DNA of 58,309 nt from a methane-oxidizing endosymbiont of Gigantopelta aegis (GCF_016097405.1 NZ_JAEHGD010000001.1:1794110-1852418); one strand, 5' to 3'. Counted from the stretch's first letter, positions 18,236 through 26,612 are shown. Notes: a model not told the origin generated them from the letters alone. Program-made: numbers and translations.

Positions 18236-19314
18236 GGGTGTTCGGGGGGTAAGCGATAGCCTTCACCGGTGCCGAGTAGGGCGGCGATGATGTTTTTCTG
18301 GATTTCCGAGCTACCGGAAAACAGGCGACTGGCGAGGGCGTCGCTAGTCCAGCGCAGAAAGGGTTGCTCGCCAAGCAGGGCGGCGCTGCCGATAATTTGC
18401 ACGGCATCGAGGCTGGAGGCGACAAAACTTTCGGCACCATACAGCTTGGTTTGGGCGCTGGCTAGGGTGATGCGCTGTTGGCTGTCTTTTAGGTGTGCGC
18501 ATTTTTCTAGCCATAGGTTCAAGGTATCTAACCTGAGTTTCATATCGGCAATTTTATGACTAATGGCCTGGTTTTTACCGAGATGGCTGCCGTTTATGCG
18601 GCGTTTGCGGCTATGGTCGATGACGCATTTGAGTTGTTCGGCCATGATGCCGCTGATGCCGGCGAATATAAAGGCGCGTTCCAGTTCCAGCGCCTGCTGA
18701 ATGAGCAGGTTACCGGCGCCGGCTTTACCGAGTAGGCGCTGCTCAGGAATAAGGCAGTTTTTGAGTATGACATCACCCATGGTCGCGCTTTTGCAGCCTT
18801 CAACATTGGGGCCGTGACAAAATTCGGCACCGTGGTCGTCCTTTTCTACAATAAATGCGCTCAGGCGGCTATCGAGCCGAGCGTAAACAATCAGCATGTC
18901 GGCTATCGGCGTATTGGTAATAAAGCGTTTATGGCCATTGAGTAGAAAGCCGCTATCGGTGCGCTGTGCGTTCAAGGTTAGCCGAGTCAGGTCTGAGCCG
19001 GCTTGCGGTTCGGTAATGGCATGGCCGCCGATCCATTGGCCAGTCAGCAATTTTTCAAAATAGTGACGTTGGGTATCGCTGGCGTGATGAAGTAGCGGAA
19101 ATAGGCTACCCCACAGATGGGCGTTGAGCGATAAAATCAGGCCGGTATCGAGGCTGGTCTGGCCCAATTGCCGGTGTATCTGGACTAAATCCTGAAAATT
19201 ATCGCCTAGCCCGCCTGCATCACGGGCAATGGCATGTTTGAACAAGTTTTGTTGACCCAGAGTTTGTAGGCGTTGGCGGGTGGCTTTCAAGTCTGTGCTG
19301 GGTGTGTGCATCAT
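18232..19314 (-). CDS. Acyl-CoA dehydrogenase-fold oxidase, probable prolyl-carrier-protein dehydrogenase
   Basis: FAD enzyme of 360 residues with acyl-CoA dehydrogenase motifs ITEPQAGSDLTRL, GFLLNGHKRFITNTPIADML and the C-terminal LFSGSSEIQKNIIAALLG. The position of the usual catalytic Glu (EGT in MCAD) is Ser here (FSGS). From memory, PigA/PltE-type prolyl-S-carrier oxidases also read FSG at this point and share ITNAPIAD. I therefore infer oxidation of a carrier-bound prolyl group to pyrrole-2-carboxyl, not fatty-acid oxidation. It overlaps the adenylating enzyme by 4 bases (ATGA). The alternative is an ordinary short-chain acyl-CoA dehydrogenase. Confidence 0.78.
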   Translation of the reverse strand: MMHTPSTDLKATRQRLQTLGQQNLFKHAIARDAGGLGDNFQDLVQIHRQLGQTSLDTGLILSLNAHLWGSLFPLLHHASDTQRHYFEKLLTGQWIGGHAITEPQAGSDLTRLTLNAQRTDSGFLLNGHKRFITNTPIADMLIVYARLDSRLSAFIVEKDDHGAEFCHGPNVEGCKSATMGDVILKNCLIPEQRLLGKAGAGNLLIQQALELERAFIFAGISGIMAEQLKCVIDHSRKRRINGSHLGKNQAISHKIADMKLRLDTLNLWLEKCAHLKDSQQRITLASAQTKLYGAESFVASSLDAVQIIGSAALLGEQPFLRWTSDALASRLFSGSSEIQKNIIAALLGTGEGYRLPPEHP

Positions 19315-20726
19315 TTAAATAGTTCGGTGAGTGTGGAATAATCAATTTTGCCGCTGTTTAAAGACGGCAGACGGTCGACAATTTTAATCTGGCTGGGTAG
19401 CATGTAGGCGGGCAGGCGTTTGCGCAAGGGCTGTATGATTTCAGTCAGTGCTGTGTTTTGTGATAACACCAGTGCCGCAGCCGGGCGTTGGCCGGCGGTT
19501 GGGTCGGCAATGCCAATTACGGCGCATTGGGCGACATGTGGATGACGAAGAATGGCCGCTTCAATTTCGGCCGGTTCCACGCGAAAGCCTGAGCATTTTA
19601 ACATTCGATCCAAGCGGCCGTGATAGTCATATTCGCCGCAGGCGTTTAATGACACTTTGTCGCCGGTGGGATAATGGCCCGCTTTTAATTTGGGGGCGTT
19701 CAGCTTGCCTTGTTGCCAGTAGCCGGAAAAATTATTGGCACTTTTTACCCAGAGTTCGCTATTGTCCGGCGCGATTTTTAAATCAGCATTTGCGGCGGCG
19801 ATGCCGATGGGAATGGGGCGGTTATCGCTTAAGCGTGTGCGATCCACCGGCCAGTAACAGCAGACATTGGTTTCAGTTGGGCCGTAGAGATTATAAAACG
19901 CGGTTTGGGGCAATAAGTCAGTTAGCGTTTTTAAGGTGGCAGTGGGGAAGACTTCGCCAGCAAACAGAATTTGCCGCAATTGCGGCAGCGGCGTGTTGGC
20001 TAGGTCGCCTTTTAAGACTAGAAAAGACAATAATGAGGGTACGGTGTACCAGGTACTGATGGCCTGTTTAGCTAGCCATTGGCTTAGGCGGCTGGGCGAC
20101 AGGGTTAATGCTTGAGGGACAAAGCTGACCGTTGCGCCACGACTTAAGCTAGAGAACAGGTCAAACACGCTCAAATCAAAATGAAACGGTGCGAGCGAGG
20201 CGACCTTATCGGTCGAAGACAAGGTGAAAGTGTCTCCGGCCCAGTCGGCAAAATTTAGCATAGCGCGATGGCTGAGAGCGACGCCTTTAGGATGGCCCGT
20301 TGAGCCGGAGGTATAAAGAATGGCGGCAATCGATTCGGGGTCGGCCGGATAAAGAGCGTGTTGTTGTGCCGGCAGTTGGAACGGCAGCCAGGTGATGCTG
20401 TTAGGTTGCCAGTCGGGCTTGTCACCGAATCCAATCACGGCAGTAGGCTGGGCGTCTTCGAGGATATAGCGCAAGCGGGTAGCAGGGTTTTTGAGATCCA
20501 ACGGAAGATAGCACGCTCCAGCATAGACAATGGCCAGAATAGCACTAGCGGCATCAACGCCGCGATCCATAGCGACGGCAATGCGTTGGCCAGGTTTGAA
20601 CAAGGTGCTTAAATGACGCAGGTGCTGTTCTAATTCGGCATAACTGAGTTGGCTTTTCGCATCTTGCAGCGCAATCTTATTTGGGGTTTTATGGCATTGT
20701 TGGGTAATAGCTTCCAGCAAAGACAT
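19311..20726 (-). CDS. Stand-alone amino-acid adenylating enzyme, predicted proline-specific
   Basis: AMP-forming ligase of 471 residues that would load an amino acid onto the neighbouring carrier protein. Core motifs: LYTSGSTGHPKG (A3), FHFDLSVFDLFSSLSRGA (A4), NLYGPTETNVCCYW (A5), YPTGDKV (A7), GRLDRMLKCSGFRVEPAEIE (A8) and the catalytic Lys in NSGKIDY (A10). Aligning by hand to GrsA, I read the specificity code as D-L-F-Y-L-A-L-V-C, almost the proline code I recall for PltF and PigI (DLLYLALVC). A DltA-like D-alanine ligase is the main alternative. It lies 4 bases after the acyltransferase gene. Confidence 0.82.
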   Translation of the reverse strand: MSLLEAITQQCHKTPNKIALQDAKSQLSYAELEQHLRHLSTLFKPGQRIAVAMDRGVDAASAILAIVYAGACYLPLDLKNPATRLRYILEDAQPTAVIGFGDKPDWQPNSITWLPFQLPAQQHALYPADPESIAAILYTSGSTGHPKGVALSHRAMLNFADWAGDTFTLSSTDKVASLAPFHFDLSVFDLFSSLSRGATVSFVPQALTLSPSRLSQWLAKQAISTWYTVPSLLSFLVLKGDLANTPLPQLRQILFAGEVFPTATLKTLTDLLPQTAFYNLYGPTETNVCCYWPVDRTRLSDNRPIPIGIAAANADLKIAPDNSELWVKSANNFSGYWQQGKLNAPKLKAGHYPTGDKVSLNACGEYDYHGRLDRMLKCSGFRVEPAEIEAAILRHPHVAQCAVIGIADPTAGQRPAAALVLSQNTALTEIIQPLRKRLPAYMLPSQIKIVDRLPSLNSGKIDYSTLTELFK

Positions 20727-20729
20727 CGG

Positions 20730-22058
20730 CTATTGATCCAGTAATTCAGCGACAAGCAGTTGATGCAAGGTATCTATTTGCGCTGGCGATACCGCCGGTT
20801 TGACAAAGTTGTAGCTTAAATTTAAGCGGTTTTGATAAATGCCGGTTAAAAAAGCGAGCGAAGGCGGTGATGTGACCTGGCAGATGTGGAACATGGTGTC
20901 AATTTTTGCACCGGGAAAGCCATTATCCGGTAGGTTTATGTTACCAATATCTGAAAACCAGAATGAGCTACGTTCTTCGCCGGAGCCATAAGAAAGACGC
21001 AAAGTTTTTCCGTATTCTTCTAGCGATAACCAACTGCCCGCCCACATCAGCGGCAAAAAGGCATAATCGAGTTGTTGGCGTATCACCTGTTGGTTTTGCT
21101 GTTTTAAATAAGTGAATAATTGATTCCGGTCTTTTACGATGTCACGCGGAGCCTGGGCAAACAAGGCGCAGACATGGTTGCCGGTGACGGGTGTCAGCGC
21201 TCGCTGTTTGCGTAGATTGAAGGCGTAGGGGGTGCAATAGGCCTCACCTTCAGCGGTTGGGTTAAGTCGCTCTAAAGCCCGCATCAGACAGCCGATGTAA
21301 TACAGGCTGGTGCCGGTTAGGCCGCAGGTTTTACGGGATAAGGCTTGGATGGTTTTAGTTTGTTTTTCGGTTAGTCGGTGAATGGCAAAGTCCAATTGTT
21401 GGGCCGGTTTTTTGATTGGAAACGGCTGAATGCTTTTGAGGTTATCGAGCCGGTCAATATAGCGTTTACCTTTCAATAACAGGCCTAGTTTTTGCCACCA
21501 GCAGAATTTGTCTAGTTGCAGATTAACCAGCGGTCGGCTGGCGGGTTGCCCAAATTTCTGACGCGTGCTGTCATCTGCGGCACAGAGATATTGCAAAATC
21601 AAATCCGCACCCCGGGCATCGCAAAAAGGGTGTATCCAGCGACAGAAAAAGGTGTGTTGGCTGGGGCTTGAAATGAGATGAAAGGAAATCGGTTGCAGGG
21701 TTTCTCTGGGCTTGCATTCGTTGACCAGCTCAAGCAGTGTGTGGTGATGGAATACCGACTCATCTTTGGCATTGTCTGTTAATTTATGCTGGCTTAAAAA
21801 CGTCGGTGCTTGGTCGGTTTTACACCAATAAAAGCGCCGTCCGCGTTGTTCCAGACGGGCGTTGGCAAGCGGAAATTGCTGAAAAAAACACCGAATACGA
21901 TGGTTTAATTCTTCGATATTTGGGAATTGATCGAGCTCCAGGGCAAAGCAGCCATAGCTGCCAGCTAGGCCATCATTACGGATTTCTTGATCCATCGCTA
22001 AGGTAAAACTGTCGGCTGGGTTCAGGCCTTCGATAATCGCTGCGTTGTTCTGACTCAT
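20730..22058 (-). CDS. Stand-alone condensation-domain-like acyltransferase
   Basis: Protein of 442 residues with the CoA-dependent acyltransferase/NRPS condensation fold. The active-site motif reads WIHPFCDARGAD: relative to HHxxxDG the first His is Ile and the Gly is Ala, but the catalytic second His and the Asp remain. Other fold cues are VTGNHVCALFAQ and a late WFSDIGNIN block resembling the DFGWG-side strand. ATG 22058 overlaps the carrier-protein stop by 4 bases. I infer that it passes the carrier-bound acyl group to an unknown amine or alcohol; the acceptor is not evident. Confidence 0.72.
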   Translation of the reverse strand: MSQNNAAIIEGLNPADSFTLAMDQEIRNDGLAGSYGCFALELDQFPNIEELNHRIRCFFQQFPLANARLEQRGRRFYWCKTDQAPTFLSQHKLTDNAKDESVFHHHTLLELVNECKPRETLQPISFHLISSPSQHTFFCRWIHPFCDARGADLILQYLCAADDSTRQKFGQPASRPLVNLQLDKFCWWQKLGLLLKGKRYIDRLDNLKSIQPFPIKKPAQQLDFAIHRLTEKQTKTIQALSRKTCGLTGTSLYYIGCLMRALERLNPTAEGEAYCTPYAFNLRKQRALTPVTGNHVCALFAQAPRDIVKDRNQLFTYLKQQNQQVIRQQLDYAFLPLMWAGSWLSLEEYGKTLRLSYGSGEERSSFWFSDIGNINLPDNGFPGAKIDTMFHICQVTSPPSLAFLTGIYQNRLNLSYNFVKPAVSPAQIDTLHQLLVAELLDQ

Positions 22059-22297
22059 GGTTTTTTGTGCCGCAAAATCCAACTTTCCAGGGCATTGAAG
22101 CTTTTGACGTTATCCGGCTCAATTTCGTTATCCGGTAATGTGACGCCAAACTGGTCCTCGATAAACATAATCAAGCGCATGATGCCCATGCTGTCTAAAC
22201 CGGCTTCAAGCAAATCGTCATCATCGGAAAATTGGGCGGGATTATCGACAAAAACCAGTTCTCGAAAAATAAAATCACGTATTTTTTGTTTTATCAT
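22055..22297 (-). CDS. Acyl/peptidyl carrier protein
   Basis: Free-standing carrier protein of 80 residues. The phosphopantetheine attachment site is Ser36 in LEAGLDSMGIMRL, and the length and acidic helix II (MFIEDQFGVTLPDNEIEPDN) are typical. It is the first gene of a five-gene minus-strand operon whose members overlap or nearly abut, followed by an acyltransferase, an adenylating enzyme and an oxidase. It probably carries the activated amino acid. It is not the fatty-acid AcpP, which has a different surround (DSLD) and genomic context. Confidence 0.9.
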   Translation of the reverse strand: MIKQKIRDFIFRELVFVDNPAQFSDDDDLLEAGLDSMGIMRLIMFIEDQFGVTLPDNEIEPDNVKSFNALESWILRHKKP

Positions 22298-22513
22298 TAA
22301 AGCGCTTCCTGTGGGTTGCTTAAGACCGTATTGTCCGAATATCTGGGCTGTGTTGCAATAATTTGTTTAGCGTGATGTAACGCGCTACAGGTTGGTAACA
22401 CAGCAGAGGCGATCAATCTGGTAATTGATGTACATGCAGAAATTCGCGACAAAATAATGCTTTCCATGCCAATTCCCTTATAATTTGTACATTTTTTCTG
22501 AGCGCGTAAAAGT

Positions 22514-24421
22514 ATGTACCCATTTCTCCGTTCTAAAATCTCACAGCTTTATTTTCAACCGGCTCCGGCGAGTGGTGTTGGTTTGTTCAGGCTGTTGTTT
22601 GGCTTGGTGACCTTGCAAGAGGTTTTGTTTCTGCTCTATTTCAATCATCTCATTTTCGACCCCATACCTTATATGGATGTCGAATTTCCGATGATCCCGT
22701 TTTTTCTGTGCCTTTGGGCCATTGTCGCAGCCTGTGTGGTATTGGGCTATCGTAGTCAGCCGATGATTATCGCCAATTATCTATTCTGGGTTGTGTTTGT
22801 TCATTTTACGCCGATGCAGCGAGATTTTGATGGTGGATTTGATTTGTTCATGATTGGCGTCAATTTTTTTCTGATTTTTATGCCGATTGATAAGGCGTTT
22901 TCGCTGGATCAATTACGCAAAAAACTGGCGATGCCATTTAAACATTATTCGGAGTATCCACAGGAGACTGTTTCGCGTTTGGCTTATGTGTTGCCGGTTA
23001 CGATTTGCTTGGGCTTTTTATATTTCGATTCGGTTGTGCATAAGATGTTTGCCGAGCATTGGCGTAACGGTTTGGGCGCCTGGTTGCCGTCATCTATGCC
23101 GTATTACGTTTCTGCGTTGGATATGCAATGGCTGCTTGATCAGGAATGGCTGCAAAAACTGATTGGCTATACCATTATTCTGTTTCAGTTCAGCTTTGTT
23201 TTTCTGGTGCATTATCGCCTTTTACGACCACTTTATTTTTTTATCGGTGTGGGTTTGCATTTGGGGATTACACTGACGTTCAATATTTACCCTTTTGGAT
23301 TGGGGATGTTGATTTGCTATGTGTTGGTTGCGCCATTTTTCTGGTACCGGGCTTTATCGGCGTGGTTGACGGCAAAAACACCGCGATTGATAGTGTTTTA
23401 TGATGAGCTATGTCCCTTATGCAATCGTACCGTTTTGATTTTGAATCATTTCGATGTGTTTTCCTGTGTCGATTTTAAGGGTGCGCAAAGCTGGGCTAAG
23501 CATTACCCTGAATTGAAAGCGATTGAGGCAGAACAGCTACTAAAAGACCTGTATGCCTTAGATACACAGGGAAAGCTTTATGCCGGAGTCGATACTTATG
23601 CGCGTATTCTAATCGCCATGCGTTATACCGCACCTTTCGGCTGGCTGCTGTTGGCGCCGGGTGTTCACGTGCTAGCCTCTATGATATATCGCCGTATTGC
23701 GGATAATCGGCTTCGGGTCGATTGCGGGGAAGGCTGTGAAATCGCTACTTCTAAACCGGGTCTAACGTTTTATGATCGGTGGTTTACATGTTCTGAGCCA
23801 AAACAAGCGCGGCGTGTCATCAATCGTTTGTCTAAAATATTGATACTGATTTTCTTGCTGCAATTGAATACAACAATCCATTATGGCCTGCTGTATCGGT
23901 TGCATGTCGATTTGCAGCAATCGCCGGTGACGCGCCTTTTGTCTGGCATCAGCAATAATTTGATCATGTTGTCGCAGGCGTTTTTAGGGATTACGCCGCA
24001 TGCATTGTATTTGCATGACCATTTTGCCGGCTATGAGCATATTATTGCGATTACCTATCAAAAGGAAGGGGAAACTGAGGAGCATTGGTTGCCGTTTGTT
24101 GACGAACATGGCCGAATTCTGGCGCCAAACTGGGGTCGCGTGCATTCGATGTGGGCCAATATTGCGGTGACGCCGAATATCGATAACCAGCGTTTGAAAA
24201 AATTTATCATGAAGGTGACGGCTTTCTGGGGTATCAAATCCGGTCTTGATTTAGACAAGACGGTTTTTCATATCAAAATGAAAAAAATATCATCACCCGT
24301 AGTCTGGCGTAAAGGCTTGTTGAAACAAAACTTTTCAGGCGATTGGCGGGAGATTGGCACGGCTAAATGGCAGGGTAGGGAGGTTGACATTGTTTTGCCA
24401 AAAAATATCAATGTTTTGTAA
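22514..24421 (+). CDS. HTTM domain membrane protein fused to a DCC (DUF393) thiol-redox domain
   Basis: Protein of 635 residues. Residues 1-290 form an HTTM-type bundle (related to vitamin-K-dependent gamma-carboxylase) with about eight helices: GLFRLLFGLVTLQEVLF, VHFTPMQRDFDGGFDLFMIGVNF, FDSVVHKMFAEHWRNG. A DCC domain follows with the thioredoxin-like motif D297-E-L-C300-P-L-C303 (LIVFYDELCPLCNRT) and VDTYARILIAMRY. After another helix (~435-455) comes a hydrophilic tail of ~170 residues. It is divergent from the carrier-protein operon. Function unknown; the CPLC motif suggests thiol-disulfide chemistry coupled to a membrane domain. Confidence 0.83.
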   Translation: MYPFLRSKISQLYFQPAPASGVGLFRLLFGLVTLQEVLFLLYFNHLIFDPIPYMDVEFPMIPFFLCLWAIVAACVVLGYRSQPMIIANYLFWVVFVHFTPMQRDFDGGFDLFMIGVNFFLIFMPIDKAFSLDQLRKKLAMPFKHYSEYPQETVSRLAYVLPVTICLGFLYFDSVVHKMFAEHWRNGLGAWLPSSMPYYVSALDMQWLLDQEWLQKLIGYTIILFQFSFVFLVHYRLLRPLYFFIGVGLHLGITLTFNIYPFGLGMLICYVLVAPFFWYRALSAWLTAKTPRLIVFYDELCPLCNRTVLILNHFDVFSCVDFKGAQSWAKHYPELKAIEAEQLLKDLYALDTQGKLYAGVDTYARILIAMRYTAPFGWLLLAPGVHVLASMIYRRIADNRLRVDCGEGCEIATSKPGLTFYDRWFTCSEPKQARRVINRLSKILILIFLLQLNTTIHYGLLYRLHVDLQQSPVTRLLSGISNNLIMLSQAFLGITPHALYLHDHFAGYEHIIAITYQKEGETEEHWLPFVDEHGRILAPNWGRVHSMWANIAVTPNIDNQRLKKFIMKVTAFWGIKSGLDLDKTVFHIKMKKISSPVVWRKGLLKQNFSGDWREIGTAKWQGREVDIVLPKNINVL

Positions 24422-24519
24422 AAAAGGGTGTTGATTCAAAACTACGGCCGTGATATAAAATACCCGTGCTTAACCAATAGTACATTAAATAAATATAAAA
24501 ACCTTTTTTGGAGGATGTT

Positions 24520-24642
24520 ATGAAAAAAGTATTGTCTCTTTTAGCTATGACTTTAATGATTGTCGGCCTGACAGGTTGTATGGATGATCCAGATGGTTCA
24601 AAACAAAAAGTTTCTAGCTCTACTTCTTCTATCCAGTTGTAA
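24520..24642 (+). CDS. Small lipoprotein (40 residues)
   Basis: A short gene with GGAGG five bases before ATG. The protein starts MKKVLSLLAMTLMIVGLTGC, a signal peptide ending in the lipobox LTGC, and only 20 residues remain after acylated Cys20 (MDDPDGSKQKVSSSTSSIQL). Its size and type recall entericidin-like lipoproteins, but the sequence does not match one that I recognise. A terminator hairpin follows 28 bases after the stop, so it is a single-gene unit or the end of the HTTM transcript. Confidence 0.78.
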   Translation: MKKVLSLLAMTLMIVGLTGCMDDPDGSKQKVSSSTSSIQL

Positions 24643-24669
24643 TTCAACCGATTAGAACGAGAATGAGGA

Positions 24670-24698
24670 AAAGGCCTGCTTTAGCGGGCCTTTTTTTT
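24670..24698 (+). terminator. Rho-independent terminator after the small lipoprotein gene
   Basis: AAGGCCTGC-TTTA-GCGGGCCTT forms a 9-bp stem (one G-U pair) followed by a run of eight T. Confidence 0.85.
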
Positions 24699-24720
24699 GG
24701 CGAGGAGAGCACTCGGATAT

Positions 24721-24760
24721 CACATAAAAAAGCCCGGAAATGTCCGGGCTTTTTTATGTG
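24721..24760. terminator. Bidirectional terminator, perfect 18-bp stem
   Basis: CACATAAAAAAGCCCGGA, loop AATG, then its exact reverse complement. Each arm presents a T run in one direction, so it can end both the plus-strand lipoprotein transcript and the minus-strand transcript of the small exported protein now separated from it by IS copy 3. Confidence 0.85.
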
Positions 24761-24778
24761 ATAAGTAGATCTGAATTA

Positions 24779-25631
24779 GGGGCTGTTGCCGTTTTGAAAA
24801 TCCCCCTTGAAATTCAATAACTCCGCCACATAGATTGTTTATTTTGACTCAAAAACAAGCAAACTATGCCGCGACAACTGCTTACGGATGAACTTTGGGA
24901 GAAACTGAAGATAATTATGTTGAAAATGGGAATTTATGACAAACCTTGTCTTCGAAAAACAGTCGAAGGTATTTTTATCGCTTGCGAGTAGGTTGTCCCT
25001 GGAGAGATTTACCCACGGCTTTTGGTAATTGGAATGCGGTATATAAACGATTCAATGACTGGTCTCGTAAAGAAAAACTGATGGGTATTTTTAACGCCTT
25101 GGTTGTTGATCCAGACCTGGAATGGGAATTTATTGATGGGAGTATTGTGAAAGCACATCAGCATAGTAGTGGTGCGGCCTGTGAACAAGAAACAGCGATA
25201 GGGAAATCTGTCGCCGGGAACACCAGTAAAATTCATATGGCCGTTGATGCCTGTGGTCTTCCTATTCATTTCTCAGTGACAGGCGGCGAAGTTCATGACT
25301 GTAAAGAAGCACCGAAATTAGTTGCAGAGCTCCCAAAAGGTGACTATATAGTTGCTGACAGAGGCTATGACAGTGAAGCATTACGTCTTCAAATTAAAGA
25401 CAAAGGGGCTGTTCCTGTTATCCCAAGAAAAAAAAGAATTCAACTCGGGGAAATGATGAAATGGATTGGTGTCTCTACAAATATCGCCATCTCGTTGAAA
25501 ATGTGTTTGCAAGACTTAAGCATTTCAGAGCGATCGCCACGCGATATGACAAACTCAAACGAAATTTTGAAGGCTCTATCGCTCTGGCTTGCGCCTTTTT
25601 ATGGTTACCTATGTGAAATGGCAACAGCCCC
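24779..25631 (+). mobile_element. IS5-family (IS427-like) insertion sequence, copy 3
   Basis: Element of 853 bp with the same terminal repeats and TA on both sides (24777-24778 and 25632-25633). It inserted into the stop codon of the neighbouring minus-strand gene: the former TAA is now TAG, whose G is the complement of the last IS base. Confidence 0.94.
24866..25616 (+). pseudogene. IS5-family transposase, frameshifted (copy 3)
   Basis: DDE transposase with T5 instead of T6 near codon 37, giving an early stop after GIFIACE, and A8 instead of A6 after IPRK, which throws off the C-terminal part that contains the catalytic Glu (LVENVFARL). Confidence 0.88.
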
Positions 25632-26026
25632 TATTGTTTTTTCATAAAATAATACAAATAGGTGCATTTCAATGTCATTTCGTTATCGGTAAGTTCGTAA
25701 AAAGAACAGGTTTCGTATTTCTCACGCCCTGGTGCCGTTTGTCTTTTTAATTTGCCATCTTCAATCGAGTATTTAAGTTTGATGCTCATCATCCCTGTAC
25801 GACCGCTGACGACGTCTTTACCTTCGACAGTCATTGTATTGTCAGATTTAAATTCCCAAATAGAGTCTTGTGCGCGTTTTTCTTTGTGCAGTGCGGGTGC
25901 TGCCGCATAAACATGCCATTTTCCTACAATTTTAGAATTATCTTCCAGTTTGACTTCGGCATTGGCTGTGCTAGAGAGTACGGCGAAGGCGAGTAAAGTG
26001 GTTAGGTGTTTTATTGTTTTTTTCAT
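25631..26026 (-). CDS. Small exported protein, lipocalin-like
   Basis: Protein of 131 residues with a signal peptide (MKKTIKHLTTLLAFAVLSST, cleaved after ANA). The mature part reads like a small beta-barrel stress or lipocalin-like domain: IVGKWHVYAAAP, SIWEFKSDNTMTVEG, MSIKLKYSIEDGKLKRQ, NEMTLKCTYLYYF. Two cysteines could pair. Function unknown. The IS insertion falls in its stop codon but leaves the protein unchanged; its original terminator is now 870 bp further away. Confidence 0.75.
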   Translation of the reverse strand: MKKTIKHLTTLLAFAVLSSTANAEVKLEDNSKIVGKWHVYAAAPALHKEKRAQDSIWEFKSDNTMTVEGKDVVSGRTGMMSIKLKYSIEDGKLKRQTAPGREKYETCSFYELTDNEMTLKCTYLYYFMKKQ

Positions 26027-26184
26027 GGTGTTGTACCTTGTGTGATTGCGTTAAAGCTTATGATAACTTAAATTTTATCGGTATTGAAATGAGCTATGAA
26101 TAAACGCTTTTTTTGTAAGGATTAAAATGATAAAGTGATTATTCAGCATAATAATAACGTAAAGGTGAATGAAGGGTGAATAGA

Positions 26185-26544
26185 ATGAAAATGAAATTAA
26201 TTGTTTTAAGCCTGCTGATGAGTTTTTCCGGTTTGAGTTACGCGCTGGCCGTGGACGAATGGAATTATAAGGAAGTGACCGGTGACTTAAAACCTAGCCC
26301 GGGGTGTAAAGACAAAGAAGTGGCAATTAAAAAGGTTGAAAAGAAGCCGGATTCATTCAAAGGTTATAGCCGCTTTAAGAAATACTCCAATTTGCTTTGT
26401 GAAAATATGGGTTATGGTTGGACGCTGGATAAAGTCATTGATGAAGGTAAAATTGTTTGTGATGAATGCGGTGGCGATTATACCGGCAAGTACCGTTGTC
26501 AGGCGGTCAATGTTACGGTTAACTGTAAACAAGTTGCACGTTAA
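26185..26544 (+). CDS. Small cysteine-rich exported protein
   Basis: Protein of 119 residues with a signal peptide (MKMKLIVLSLLMSFSGLSYA). The mature part has six cysteines (PGCKDKE, LLCENMGYGW, IVCDECGGDYTG, YRCQAVNV, NCKQ), enough for three disulfides, and is lysine-rich. I do not recognise the family. ATG 26185 is chosen because GAAGGG ends 8 bases upstream; a GTG at 26176 would add three residues. A terminator follows. Confidence 0.7.
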   Translation: MKMKLIVLSLLMSFSGLSYALAVDEWNYKEVTGDLKPSPGCKDKEVAIKKVEKKPDSFKGYSRFKKYSNLLCENMGYGWTLDKVIDEGKIVCDECGGDYTGKYRCQAVNVTVNCKQVAR

Positions 26545-26572
26545 TATCGGAAACGTTGTGTGACAGCTTGTT

Positions 26573-26612
26573 TAAGCCGGGCAATATTTTGAATACGGCC
26601 CGGCTTATTTTT
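26573..26612 (+). terminator. Terminator after the cysteine-rich protein gene
   Basis: AAGCCGGGC, a 15-base loop, then GCCCGGCTT followed by ATTTTT. It overlaps the last codons of the converging RDD gene. Confidence 0.65.

Noticed and set aside
22440-22513. TATAAT at 22479 as promoter of the HTTM gene
   Set aside because: No acceptable -35 hexamer at 16-18 bp; not strong enough to list.
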